Below are positions 24,800-32,680 of a stretch of DNA of 37,580 nt, one piece after another. The position numbers were made by a program, and so were the translations under genes. The DNA comes from an uncultured Clostridia bacterium (GTDB taxonomy: Bacteria > Bacillota > Clostridia > Oscillospirales > Acutalibacteraceae), in the NCBI GenBank assembly GCA_946484175.1, contig CAMLSX010000019.1:1-37580 (forward strand), written 5' to 3'. The notes below the pieces were generated by a model, which was not told where the DNA came from, made no database searches, and worked only from the letters and a program-made list of their open reading frames with translations. Within the stretch, counting starts at the first letter, position 1. Each line of letters starts with the position of its first letter.

Positions 24800-25603
24800 T
24801 CACCCCCTGCGTCCATAATAGCGGTCTTTCATCCGATTCAATATACCTGCCGGCAGCAAACCGGTCACCAGCGGCTTGCATACATAGGGGAACGCCCCGG
24901 GAAGCAGTCCCAAATCGCGGAATCCTCTGTATTTGACCAGCGCTTCTTCCAGCCGGTAGCGGTATTTTCGCCGTTTGGCCGCAGAAACATCCTCCCGGTA
25001 CTCATACAGCTCTTCCTGAATGGTGTACCCACATTCCCCCGCTGCATACAGACGAAAAAACAGCTCCAGATCTTCGCACCGCCGCGTAACACGACTGACG
25101 CAGTACCCGCCTGCCTGCAAAACCGTATCGCGCCTCATCCCCACCGCCCCATGCATGAACGGTACACAAAAAAGGAAGTCGCGCGCTGATGGAAATTCGG
25201 GGTAACGCATCCGCCCCCACTTTCCCCCATCGTCAAACAGGCTGATATTGCTGGAAACCAGCGCGTATTCAGGGTGCTGCTCCATAAATGGCACCAGCCG
25301 CTCAAATCGTTCGGGCGAGGAGCGGTCATCCCCATCCTGCCGCAGCAAAATCGGGGTGGAGGCCGCACGGATACAGCGGTTCAGGCTATATGCCAGCCCG
25401 CGGTTCTGCTGATTGACCAGCAGCCGGATGCGCCGGTCACGGGATGCGGCTTCCCGCAGAAAAGAGCGCACCGGCTCCCGGGAACCGTCGTCGCAGATCA
25501 GCCATTCAAAGTCGGAAAGGCTCTGCGATAATACCGACTGTATGGCCTCTTCCAGCTGAGCGCGCTTTCCATTATAAATACCGCTGATAACCGAAAAACG
25601 CAT
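24800..25603 (-). CDS. GT2-family glycosyltransferase
   Basis: A 267-residue GT-A glycosyltransferase. The nucleotide-binding DDGS is near residue 38, and the metal-binding DGDD lies in RQDGDDRSSP. The start is ATG 25603, with a G-rich ribosome site just upstream and 11 nt after the previous gene. An upstream extension of the frame overlaps that gene and is not supported. It probably adds one sugar to the repeat unit at the cytoplasmic membrane face. Confidence 0.88.
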   Translation of the reverse strand: MRFSVISGIYNGKRAQLEEAIQSVLSQSLSDFEWLICDDGSREPVRSFLREAASRDRRIRLLVNQQNRGLAYSLNRCIRAASTPILLRQDGDDRSSPERFERLVPFMEQHPEYALVSSNISLFDDGGKWGRMRYPEFPSARDFLFCVPFMHGAVGMRRDTVLQAGGYCVSRVTRRCEDLELFFRLYAAGECGYTIQEELYEYREDVSAAKRRKYRYRLEEALVKYRGFRDLGLLPGAFPYVCKPLVTGLLPAGILNRMKDRYYGRRG

Positions 25604-25614
25604 CCTATCCCCCC

Positions 25615-26916
25615 TTACATCCGAGAAAGCCGCAGCCAGTCCCAAAGATACACATTCATCCGGTACCATTGTCTGAACCGAATGGGAGACAGCGCAAAGC
25701 TTCCATAAGGCCAGAAAAGTTCTGCCTGTGCGGCGCCGTCTGTGCGCTTCCGATTCTGAAAGCGTCTGAAAAATGCATACCGCTCCGCTTCCTCCTGTGT
25801 CACAGCTCCTGCCAGCGGGCGAAGGCATGCTTCCGACATATCATCGCTGAAAAAACATCCGGAAAGTCCCAGCACTTCTTCCCGCCCGGGGGCAAAACAG
25901 AGCTTTTCCATCCTGCGGCGCACGCAATCCAGCAGCTTTTGCCCATCTTGTGAAAAGAGTGCGGAATCCAGTTTTCTGCATACCTCGAGAACCGTTTTTT
26001 CATATCCGGGCCGCCAGCCTGTATTTTTCCGGTCATTCCATGCGGGAACCAATTTCTCCCCTTGGTACGCATATCCGGCAGTCATGGGGTGCGGGGCAGG
26101 CAGCATACTTTCCAGCACATTATTATTGAATTTTGCCTTCACCCGTGCGGGGGATTCCCTGTCAAAATACCACGCCCGATATACCCCGTCTTTTTCTTCT
26201 GCCGGAGACTGGTAAAGGCCAAAATAATACCCGCTCAGTTCAGCATGAAAACCGGCGCTTTCCAGCAGCTGGCGCAGTGTCCGCTGCATGGAGCCTGTCC
26301 AGCCGGTATCCACCAGCACGACCGGGCTTCCGTCCAACAGCCCCTCCTGCCGGAAATATTCAACAGCCGGTGCATAGGCTTCGCGCGACTTCTTCATCAG
26401 CACGCGCATAAACTCCACATCATTTCGCAAAATCAGCTCCATCCGGCGCAGTGCTGCCGGGGAAATCACCTGATCCAGCGCGCTGAAAGCGATTCCGGCT
26501 GCTGCGGCAAACCGGCGGCACTCTTCTTCACTGGCACGCATCCTCGCAAAAACTGCCCTCGGCGCAGCGGCGTATGCGCGTGAAAATATTTGCTGTATCG
26601 TTTCCTCTTTGCCGATCAGGTGCCATGCCGGAAGCCGCCATGCAAGGCGCGAGGCATAAAGATACCGGCACTCTATCTCGTATCCGCGCGCCTGTGCCAG
26701 CGCATCGCTGATCTCGCGAAGCAGGTAGCCGTCACGCGCAAGGAAATACAGCCGTTTCTGTCCGGCACGGTGCGCCTGCTCGATCACCCAGTCGCAAAAC
26801 CCGTATAACGCCGGGGCACTGTATTGCGCCGCTGTCTTTTTCCACGCCGGCGGATGAAAGCCTTCCACTTCCCGCGCGGCGCGGCTGATGACCTCTTCTA
26901 TTTCTCTGCGGGTCAT
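25615..26916 (-). CDS. Stand-alone RDGYLL-domain protein, uncharacterised
   Basis: A 433-residue protein corresponding to only the second domain of the products at 12479-14584 and 29556-32666. The signature ARDGYLL is at residues 60-66, followed by YASRLAW and, at D203-x-G205-W206, the VDTGWTG motif. There is no HAD domain. The conserved Arg-Asp and Asp-x-Gly sites suggest an enzymatic or nucleotide/phosphate-binding site, but no function is known to me. AAGGAGGG precedes ATG 26916, and the neighbours are 12 and 11 nt away, so it is firmly inside the polymer operon. Confidence 0.75.
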   Translation of the reverse strand: MTRREIEEVISRAAREVEGFHPPAWKKTAAQYSAPALYGFCDWVIEQAHRAGQKRLYFLARDGYLLREISDALAQARGYEIECRYLYASRLAWRLPAWHLIGKEETIQQIFSRAYAAAPRAVFARMRASEEECRRFAAAAGIAFSALDQVISPAALRRMELILRNDVEFMRVLMKKSREAYAPAVEYFRQEGLLDGSPVVLVDTGWTGSMQRTLRQLLESAGFHAELSGYYFGLYQSPAEEKDGVYRAWYFDRESPARVKAKFNNNVLESMLPAPHPMTAGYAYQGEKLVPAWNDRKNTGWRPGYEKTVLEVCRKLDSALFSQDGQKLLDCVRRRMEKLCFAPGREEVLGLSGCFFSDDMSEACLRPLAGAVTQEEAERYAFFRRFQNRKRTDGAAQAELFWPYGSFALSPIRFRQWYRMNVYLWDWLRLSRM

Positions 26917-26928
26917 CTTTTTCCCTCC

Positions 26929-28029
26929 TTATAACATGGTATAGGGCACCACTCCATGCACGTTTCCTGCCAGCCCCAACAGATGATGCACACAGGTGAG
27001 AATCACCACTGCCAGAAACACCACCGCATACCGGACTTCCTGCTTTTCCAGCGAAATCCTCTGGGTAGCCATCCCCGGCCGGAGCTGCTGACGCGGCTTG
27101 AGCGAATGCAGCAACTCCGGAACAGCCAGTACGGAATAGGCATAGGCATAGTACGAAAGGCGCTCCAGAATTGCATGGCGCGTCATCATCACCATACAGA
27201 AAACCGCAAAGAATTGCAGCCCGATCAAATAGCGGTTATAGGAATTGATCTGCATCATCTGATTGCGGAAGACATACAGCAATATCAACAGCACCAGCGG
27301 AACCAACGCGTACAGATAGGGAATCCCCTGCAAAAAAACGGAATTGGCGTATTCCTGATGAAACACCATGGTGAGCAAATTGAGGATTCCTTCGGACGAA
27401 ATATAGAAAAACAACAGGATATACGCATAAAACAGGAACAGCCCACCGCCCGGACGGATGCACAGCAGCAGATAGACCGGCAGCAAAACCAGAGCGGTGG
27501 TGTGGAAAAGCGACGCCAGCACAATGATCGCTGAAAAACGCCAGAACTTTCTCTCTTTGAGAAAGGGCCAGGCAAACAGTGTGATGGAAATCGCGATGGC
27601 CTGCCGCAAAAAGTTCATGTTGAGATAGAGGAAGTAGAGGTTGAGGAACAGCAGCACCGAAATGCCGGGGCAGGGCGAATACCGGTAAATCAGCCAGGCC
27701 CATGGAATCAGGCATATGGCAGCCAGAATTCCCATGTACAGCGAGATCTGGTTGGTGAAAAGCCCGATCACCTTTGTCAGCAGCACAAAGCCCGGCTCCC
27801 AGTCCAGATATCGCAGGGTAGTAAACCCCTCCCGGTTCATCAGCACAAAACCCTGGGCATACATATCGTAATCAAAACCAATGCGGTACCGCAGGCAGGC
27901 AAGCAAAAACATCTGCAAAAAGGCGGCTGTTACAAAGCACCACCGTCCGGTCCTGGAAGATTTCATCAAATACAGGAACAAAAAACCCCAGACAAGCATC
28001 AGCGCTTCATTCAAAAGATAGACACTCAC
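26929..28029 (-). CDS. EpsG-family membrane protein, probable polysaccharide polymerase (Wzy-like)
   Basis: A 366-residue polytopic membrane protein with about ten hydrophobic helices. FRYRIGFDYDMY-like residues after the second helix (LRYRIGFDYDMYAQGF) and WEPGF are the hallmarks of the EpsG family. The family is thought to polymerise lipid-linked repeat units outside the membrane. I chose a GTG start at 28029, which overlaps the stop of the sugar transferase (GTGA). A longer ATG-started frame would overlap that gene by some 50 nt. No Wzx-type flippase is present in the window, which makes the co-occurrence with an ABC exporter notable. Confidence 0.85.
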   Translation of the reverse strand: MSVYLLNEALMLVWGFLFLYLMKSSRTGRWCFVTAAFLQMFLLACLRYRIGFDYDMYAQGFVLMNREGFTTLRYLDWEPGFVLLTKVIGLFTNQISLYMGILAAICLIPWAWLIYRYSPCPGISVLLFLNLYFLYLNMNFLRQAIAISITLFAWPFLKERKFWRFSAIIVLASLFHTTALVLLPVYLLLCIRPGGGLFLFYAYILLFFYISSEGILNLLTMVFHQEYANSVFLQGIPYLYALVPLVLLILLYVFRNQMMQINSYNRYLIGLQFFAVFCMVMMTRHAILERLSYYAYAYSVLAVPELLHSLKPRQQLRPGMATQRISLEKQEVRYAVVFLAVVILTCVHHLLGLAGNVHGVVPYTML

Positions 28030-29411
28030 TCCTGTTTCACTCCCCTGTCTGCGCGAAGCCTGAAAGCAGTCTTCCAAAGGATTCGAAGGTCAAGCCACAG
28101 GCTCCAGTTTTCAATATATTCAATATCACATCGGATACGCTCCTGTATCGAAGTATCTCCGCCGCGCAGTCCCCTGATCTGCGCCAGTCCGGTCATTCCG
28201 GGACGGACATAGTGTTTGATCATATAAGCAGGAATATTCTGCATAAATTCATTGACAAAATGAGGGATTTCCGGACGGGGCCCCACCAGGCTCATATCCC
28301 CTTTCAATACATTGACCAGCTGGGGCAGCTCATCGATGCTGTATTTTCGCAGAAAAGCCCCCACCGGGGTACACCGTTCATCTCTGGCTCCGGCCATTTT
28401 CACCACAGATTCGGTTTCTACCCGCATGGAGCGGAATTTATACATCTGAAACGGCTTGCGGTTGCTCCCCACACGCGTTTGCCGAAAAATTACCGGCCCC
28501 GGCGAAGAGACTTTGACAGCAATTGCCGCCACTGCCATAATCGGACTGAATACCAGCAGGCAGACACAGGATACCAGCAAATCAAAGCTGCGTTTGACGA
28601 TACTGTTGAACAATCCGTCGAGCGGGATGCGCCTCATGCCGAGAATGGGCAGATCGTCAAAACTTGTCACATAGACGCGTGAAGGCAAAAAGGCAAACAG
28701 CTGCGGGATGATGGAAAATTTCACCCCATATTTTTCGAGCAGAACCATCCGGCGGTCAAACTCTACGGCTTCTTCTTCCCGAAGCATCAGAAAAACCTCA
28801 TCGATGGTGCGGGTTTTCAATAAGGATTCCAGTTTTTCATAAGGCCCAAGGTAGGGCAATGGGCAGTCCAGTGCTTTCTTTTCCGCCAGATACCCAATGA
28901 TTTCATACCCAAACCCCGGCGAGCTCTCCACTTTGGATGCAAATGTTTCAGTACAGGCATTTACGCCCAGCAGCAACAGGAATTTACGGTTAAAACCTTT
29001 TTCCCGAATTAGGTGCAGGACTGCACGCATCCCCGCTCGATAGAGCCCCTGCAATACTGTGCTGAAAAAGAAAAACACCGTAATCGCTACCTGAAGCTGC
29101 ATAAACATGCCCATCATATAAAAGGCGATTACCTGAATGAGATAGGCTGTTAAATTCGCTTTTGCCAGTTCCGTCAGCTGAATCCAGAAAGGCGTGTTGC
29201 GGTAAGAACGGTACTGGTGAAAGAACCCGTACACCAGCAGATGCATGAGCCCGTTCAAAACACAGACCAGTGTGGTTACAGAAACCTGATTATAGATAGG
29301 AAAGAAGCTTTTCAATACCATCCGGAAAGAAAGATACTGGGCGGCAACCAGAATGATAAAGTCGATTCCGATATAGATGAGGTTGAGCGGCTTCTGATTT
29401 TGACGGATCAT
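28026..29411 (-). CDS. Polyprenyl-phosphate sugar-1-phosphate transferase (WbaP/CpsE type)
   Basis: A 461-residue initiating transferase. Four to five N-terminal membrane helices (about 1-125) and a Rossmann-like middle part ([10 protein letters not shown]) precede the catalytic C-terminal domain. That domain carries [39 protein letters not shown] and [12 protein letters not shown], all diagnostic. It moves a sugar-1-phosphate from a UDP-sugar to undecaprenyl phosphate, the first step of polymer assembly. The start is ATG 29411, with AGGAGG 8 nt upstream. The longer frame upstream overlaps the divergent gene and its leader. It is the first gene of the leftward operon. Confidence 0.93.
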   Translation of the reverse strand: MIRQNQKPLNLIYIGIDFIILVAAQYLSFRMVLKSFFPIYNQVSVTTLVCVLNGLMHLLVYGFFHQYRSYRNTPFWIQLTELAKANLTAYLIQVIAFYMMGMFMQLQVAITVFFFFSTVLQGLYRAGMRAVLHLIREKGFNRKFLLLLGVNACTETFASKVESSPGFGYEIIGYLAEKKALDCPLPYLGPYEKLESLLKTRTIDEVFLMLREEEAVEFDRRMVLLEKYGVKFSIIPQLFAFLPSRVYVTSFDDLPILGMRRIPLDGLFNSIVKRSFDLLVSCVCLLVFSPIMAVAAIAVKVSSPGPVIFRQTRVGSNRKPFQMYKFRSMRVETESVVKMAGARDERCTPVGAFLRKYSIDELPQLVNVLKGDMSLVGPRPEIPHFVNEFMQNIPAYMIKHYVRPGMTGLAQIRGLRGGDTSIQERIRCDIEYIENWSLWLDLRILWKTAFRLRADRGVKQE

Positions 29412-29555
29412 CCGATTCCTCCTTTCCTGTATTGCGGCTGTATCAGTAGAATTTCCCGTGTGCGGGTGAATAATCAGCTTTTCAAAACAAAAAATAATTC
29501 GGAAAGCATGCCGGCACCTGCAACCGGAAATCTGCTTGCCACAGGAGGAATCCAT
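29412..29555. other. Divergent intergenic region of the polymer locus
   Basis: This 144-bp gap separates two divergent operons and must carry their promoters unless they are read from elsewhere. I see good ribosome sites on both edges but no convincing -35/-10 pair on either strand. It is AT-rich in its middle third (29,480-29,500). Confidence 0.6.
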
Positions 29556-32500
29556 ATGAATCAAAGCCCGCTGCTGAGTATCATCGTGCCTGTTTATAAT
29601 GTAGAGACCCATCTGGAAAAGTGCCTGTCCAGTATTCAAAAACAGACGTTCCGAAATCTGGAAATCCTGGCGGTGGACGACGGCTCTTCTGACGGCTGTG
29701 CAAAAATTCTGCAATCCTATGCCGCCAAAGATTCTCGCATCCGTGTGCTTCGCCACGAAAAAAACCGCGGCCTGTTTCAGGCGCGGCTGACTGGGGTTGC
29801 AGCTGCACAGGGAGAATACATCGCCTTTGTAGATGGCGACGATGCCGTAACGCTCGATTACTACCGCCCACTCATCCAGCGGGCTGAAGAAGAAAACGCC
29901 GACATGGTCATGGGAAACACCATTATGGAGGACGAAAACCACTGGCGCTTCCGGTATAATTCCAATTTTGGCCTGACCGCCGAGCGGACTTTGTGCGGCA
30001 AAGAAATTTTCCGGCGCTTTTTTGAAAACGAGGGAGCCTGTTTTTCATGGCATACCGTTTACAATAAAATTTACCGGCGAAGCCTGTGGAAACAGGCTGT
30101 GCCTGAATATGCCCCCATACAGGAAAGGCTGGTCATGACGGAAGATATCGCATTTTCGGTCGTGCTCTATTACTACGCGCAGAAAATGTGTTTTTTACCG
30201 ATTGACGGGTACATCTATTACCGTCACAGCGCTGCTTCCACCGGGGTTTCTGCTTCTGTAGAGGCTGTGCGCTCCAAATTCCGGGATGTACGGCGCGTTT
30301 TTGAATTTGTGGAAGCTTTTCTGGAATCCCATGAACTGCTGCCCGAGTTTGGTGGGCAGTATCAGGAATGGAAAGAACGTTATTTCCGGTGGCACTCCTG
30401 GAATGTGCAGGAGGCGCTCAACCGTTTCCAGTTATCTGCCGGGGAAGCCAAACAGCTGAAACGTGAATTCCTGGAATTTTACGGAAAGGATGATTTTGAA
30501 TTTGCCCGCCGGGTGGATTCCTTCTTTACCGAACTCAAGTCTTCCTGGAACAAGCAGACCGAGGATTTGATCGGGCTGATTTGCAGCCCCGAGGTCAAAG
30601 CCGTCAGCTTTGATATGTTCGATACGCTGGTGATGCGCCCCTTCTGGAACCCAGACGACCTGTTCCGCCTGGTTCAGATTCGTATGGAAAAACGCTTCCC
30701 GCAATACCGTGCGCTTTCTTTTTATGATATGCGCATCGAAGCGGAAAACTCTGCGCGCAAACGCCTTTCTGTGAGCAGCGCTTCTTTTGAAGATGTCACG
30801 CTGGAAGAAATCTATCGGGAAATGTCGCACCTGTATCTTCTTCCGGAAGAGGACTGCTGCGAGCTGATGCGGGAAGAAGAGCGGCTGGAAATCCAGTTCT
30901 GTTACCCTCGAAAATCCATGAAGCGGCTGTATGAGCTTTCCTTATATATAGGAAAGAAGGTGATTATCACATCGGACATGTATCTGCCCGAATCGGTGAT
31001 TACCCGTATTTTGGAAAACTGCGGCTACCGGGGGCATGCACACCTGTATCTTTCCTCTTCCTGCCGAAGGCTCAAAGCTACCGGCAATCTGTACCGCATG
31101 ATTCTTTCAAAAGAAGGACTCCTTCCATCAGAGCTGCTGCACATCGGCGACAGTTGGCACTCGGATATTCAGGCCGGGCAGGCGGCGGGGCTGCGCACAT
31201 TCTTTGTGCCAAAAGCTTCCGATGTCTTTGCAAACTGGGTTTCAGAGCTCAAAACTAACCGCTGCATGAAAGTATTGAAAGAGCCCTTCGGTGAAATGAT
31301 CCGGTATGAATACGCGGCCAAACAGCTGCCAATTCGCTGCATGATGGCACTCATCGCCAACCGTTACTTCGACGACCCATTTTATCACTGCTTTTATGAG
31401 GGTTCAGACTATAATGCTGACCCCTATCTGATCGGGCTGTACCCTGTGGGAATGATGGTATTCGGATTTGTACGGGAACTGATTGACGACGCGAAAAAGC
31501 AGGGATATGATACCCTTCACTTTTTGGCGCGGGATGGTTATCTGCTGCAAAAGGTATATGACCTGCTGCGCCCGGCGGATGCCCCGCCCTCCCACTATTT
31601 TTACACTTCGCGCAAAGCCTTGCTGCCCTACGCTATCCGCCAGCCGCGCGACCTGTTTTCCATTGCGCAGAGTATTCAAATCACCAGCCACACGCCGGCA
31701 GAGCTCCTCTCTCTGTATGCACCGCTGCTGCGCCCGCTCACCGAAGAAGACCGCAAACGCTATTACGAAGCCGGTGTCTTATTGGATGTCCCCTTCCGCG
31801 ATATGAGCTCTTTTGTCTCGTTTGTGCGCGCTGTTATTGAGATCTCTTATGACGAAAAAAAGGCAGCCGCCAGCCACGGAGAAATGGAGCGATATATCCG
31901 CAGTATTTTTCAGCCGCATGACGCTGCAATCGATTTGGGATACAGCGGCACTTTACAGGGGATTCTGTGCAGCCTGGCCGGATACCCCATCGACGTCTAT
32001 TTTCTGTATTCCAATGGAAGCACTTCCGCCCATACGGCAGACCGCTATGGCTTCCGCATGAAGTGCTATTATAACTACACCCCGGCAGGCAGTGTGAGCG
32101 TGCGTGAATCCCTGCTCATGGAAAACGGCCCTTCCTGCATTGGATACCGCAAAAACGGCGGCACCCTCTCTCCTGTTTTTGAAAAAAATCCTCTGTGCTA
32201 CGCCGAAAAATATGTCTATGAAGAGGTGCACCGCGGGGCATATGAATTTGCACAGGAGCTGCTGCATCACTTTGCAGACTGGCAGGAACTTTTTCAGCTG
32301 CGTGCTGCGGAAGTTTCTGCGCCGTTTGAATATTTCCTCTGCCATGCCCCCGCCTTTGATCGCGCGTTGTTTTCGTGCTGTTCCATGGAAGACGAAGTAT
32401 ATGCCGGGATTTCCGGTTATTCCCTCGAAACGATTTGGGGCGAAGATATGGCCGAACGCGGGCTTTTGGGAACACAGCCGCCGTCTGCTTCCTCTGCTGC

Positions 32501-32666
32501 TTTCACTTCTCATTCCCTGCCCAAAGGGATGGAAGACCTTTATACAGACGGGCTGTTTGTCCGGGCATATCAGTGGGCGAATCGCAAATTCCCCAAAGGT
32601 TCAAAATCTCGTGAAAACGTCAAAAAGATTGCTGCTCGATTTTTCAAAGAAGAGCCAAAGCAGTGA
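29556..32666 (+). CDS. Tripartite GT2 glycosyltransferase-HAD-RDGYLL fusion protein
   Basis: A 1036-residue protein with three parts. Residues 1 to about 330 are a GT2 glycosyltransferase (D41-D42-G-S and D93-G-D95-D96). Residues about 345-560 are a HAD domain with motif I D353/D356 (SFDMFDT), motif II D474 (TSDMYLP) and motif IV D532 (HIGDSW). From about 620 the RDGYLL domain follows, with R659-D660-G and D793-x-G (IDLGYSG). The two C-terminal parts together match the 701-residue product of this locus. ATG 29556 has AGGAGG 7 nt upstream. An extended frame to 29217 runs over the divergent gene and is rejected. The fusion suggests that sugar transfer and the unknown HAD/RDGYLL activity act on the same polymer. 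Confidence 0.85.
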   Translation: MNQSPLLSIIVPVYNVETHLEKCLSSIQKQTFRNLEILAVDDGSSDGCAKILQSYAAKDSRIRVLRHEKNRGLFQARLTGVAAAQGEYIAFVDGDDAVTLDYYRPLIQRAEEENADMVMGNTIMEDENHWRFRYNSNFGLTAERTLCGKEIFRRFFENEGACFSWHTVYNKIYRRSLWKQAVPEYAPIQERLVMTEDIAFSVVLYYYAQKMCFLPIDGYIYYRHSAASTGVSASVEAVRSKFRDVRRVFEFVEAFLESHELLPEFGGQYQEWKERYFRWHSWNVQEALNRFQLSAGEAKQLKREFLEFYGKDDFEFARRVDSFFTELKSSWNKQTEDLIGLICSPEVKAVSFDMFDTLVMRPFWNPDDLFRLVQIRMEKRFPQYRALSFYDMRIEAENSARKRLSVSSASFEDVTLEEIYREMSHLYLLPEEDCCELMREEERLEIQFCYPRKSMKRLYELSLYIGKKVIITSDMYLPESVITRILENCGYRGHAHLYLSSSCRRLKATGNLYRMILSKEGLLPSELLHIGDSWHSDIQAGQAAGLRTFFVPKASDVFANWVSELKTNRCMKVLKEPFGEMIRYEYAAKQLPIRCMMALIANRYFDDPFYHCFYEGSDYNADPYLIGLYPVGMMVFGFVRELIDDAKKQGYDTLHFLARDGYLLQKVYDLLRPADAPPSHYFYTSRKALLPYAIRQPRDLFSIAQSIQITSHTPAELLSLYAPLLRPLTEEDRKRYYEAGVLLDVPFRDMSSFVSFVRAVIEISYDEKKAAASHGEMERYIRSIFQPHDAAIDLGYSGTLQGILCSLAGYPIDVYFLYSNGSTSAHTADRYGFRMKCYYNYTPAGSVSVRESLLMENGPSCIGYRKNGGTLSPVFEKNPLCYAEKYVYEEVHRGAYEFAQELLHHFADWQELFQLRAAEVSAPFEYFLCHAPAFDRALFSCCSMEDEVYAGISGYSLETIWGEDMAERGLLGTQPPSASSAAFTSHSLPKGMEDLYTDGLFVRAYQWANRKFPKGSKSRENVKKIAARFFKEEPKQ

Positions 32667-32680
32667 AGGGGGAATTCCTT

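Noticed and set aside
29217-29555. N-terminal extension of the 1036-residue fusion protein
   Set aside because: It would overlap the divergent sugar transferase gene; ATG 29556 has an AGGAGG site and starts exactly at the GT2 domain.
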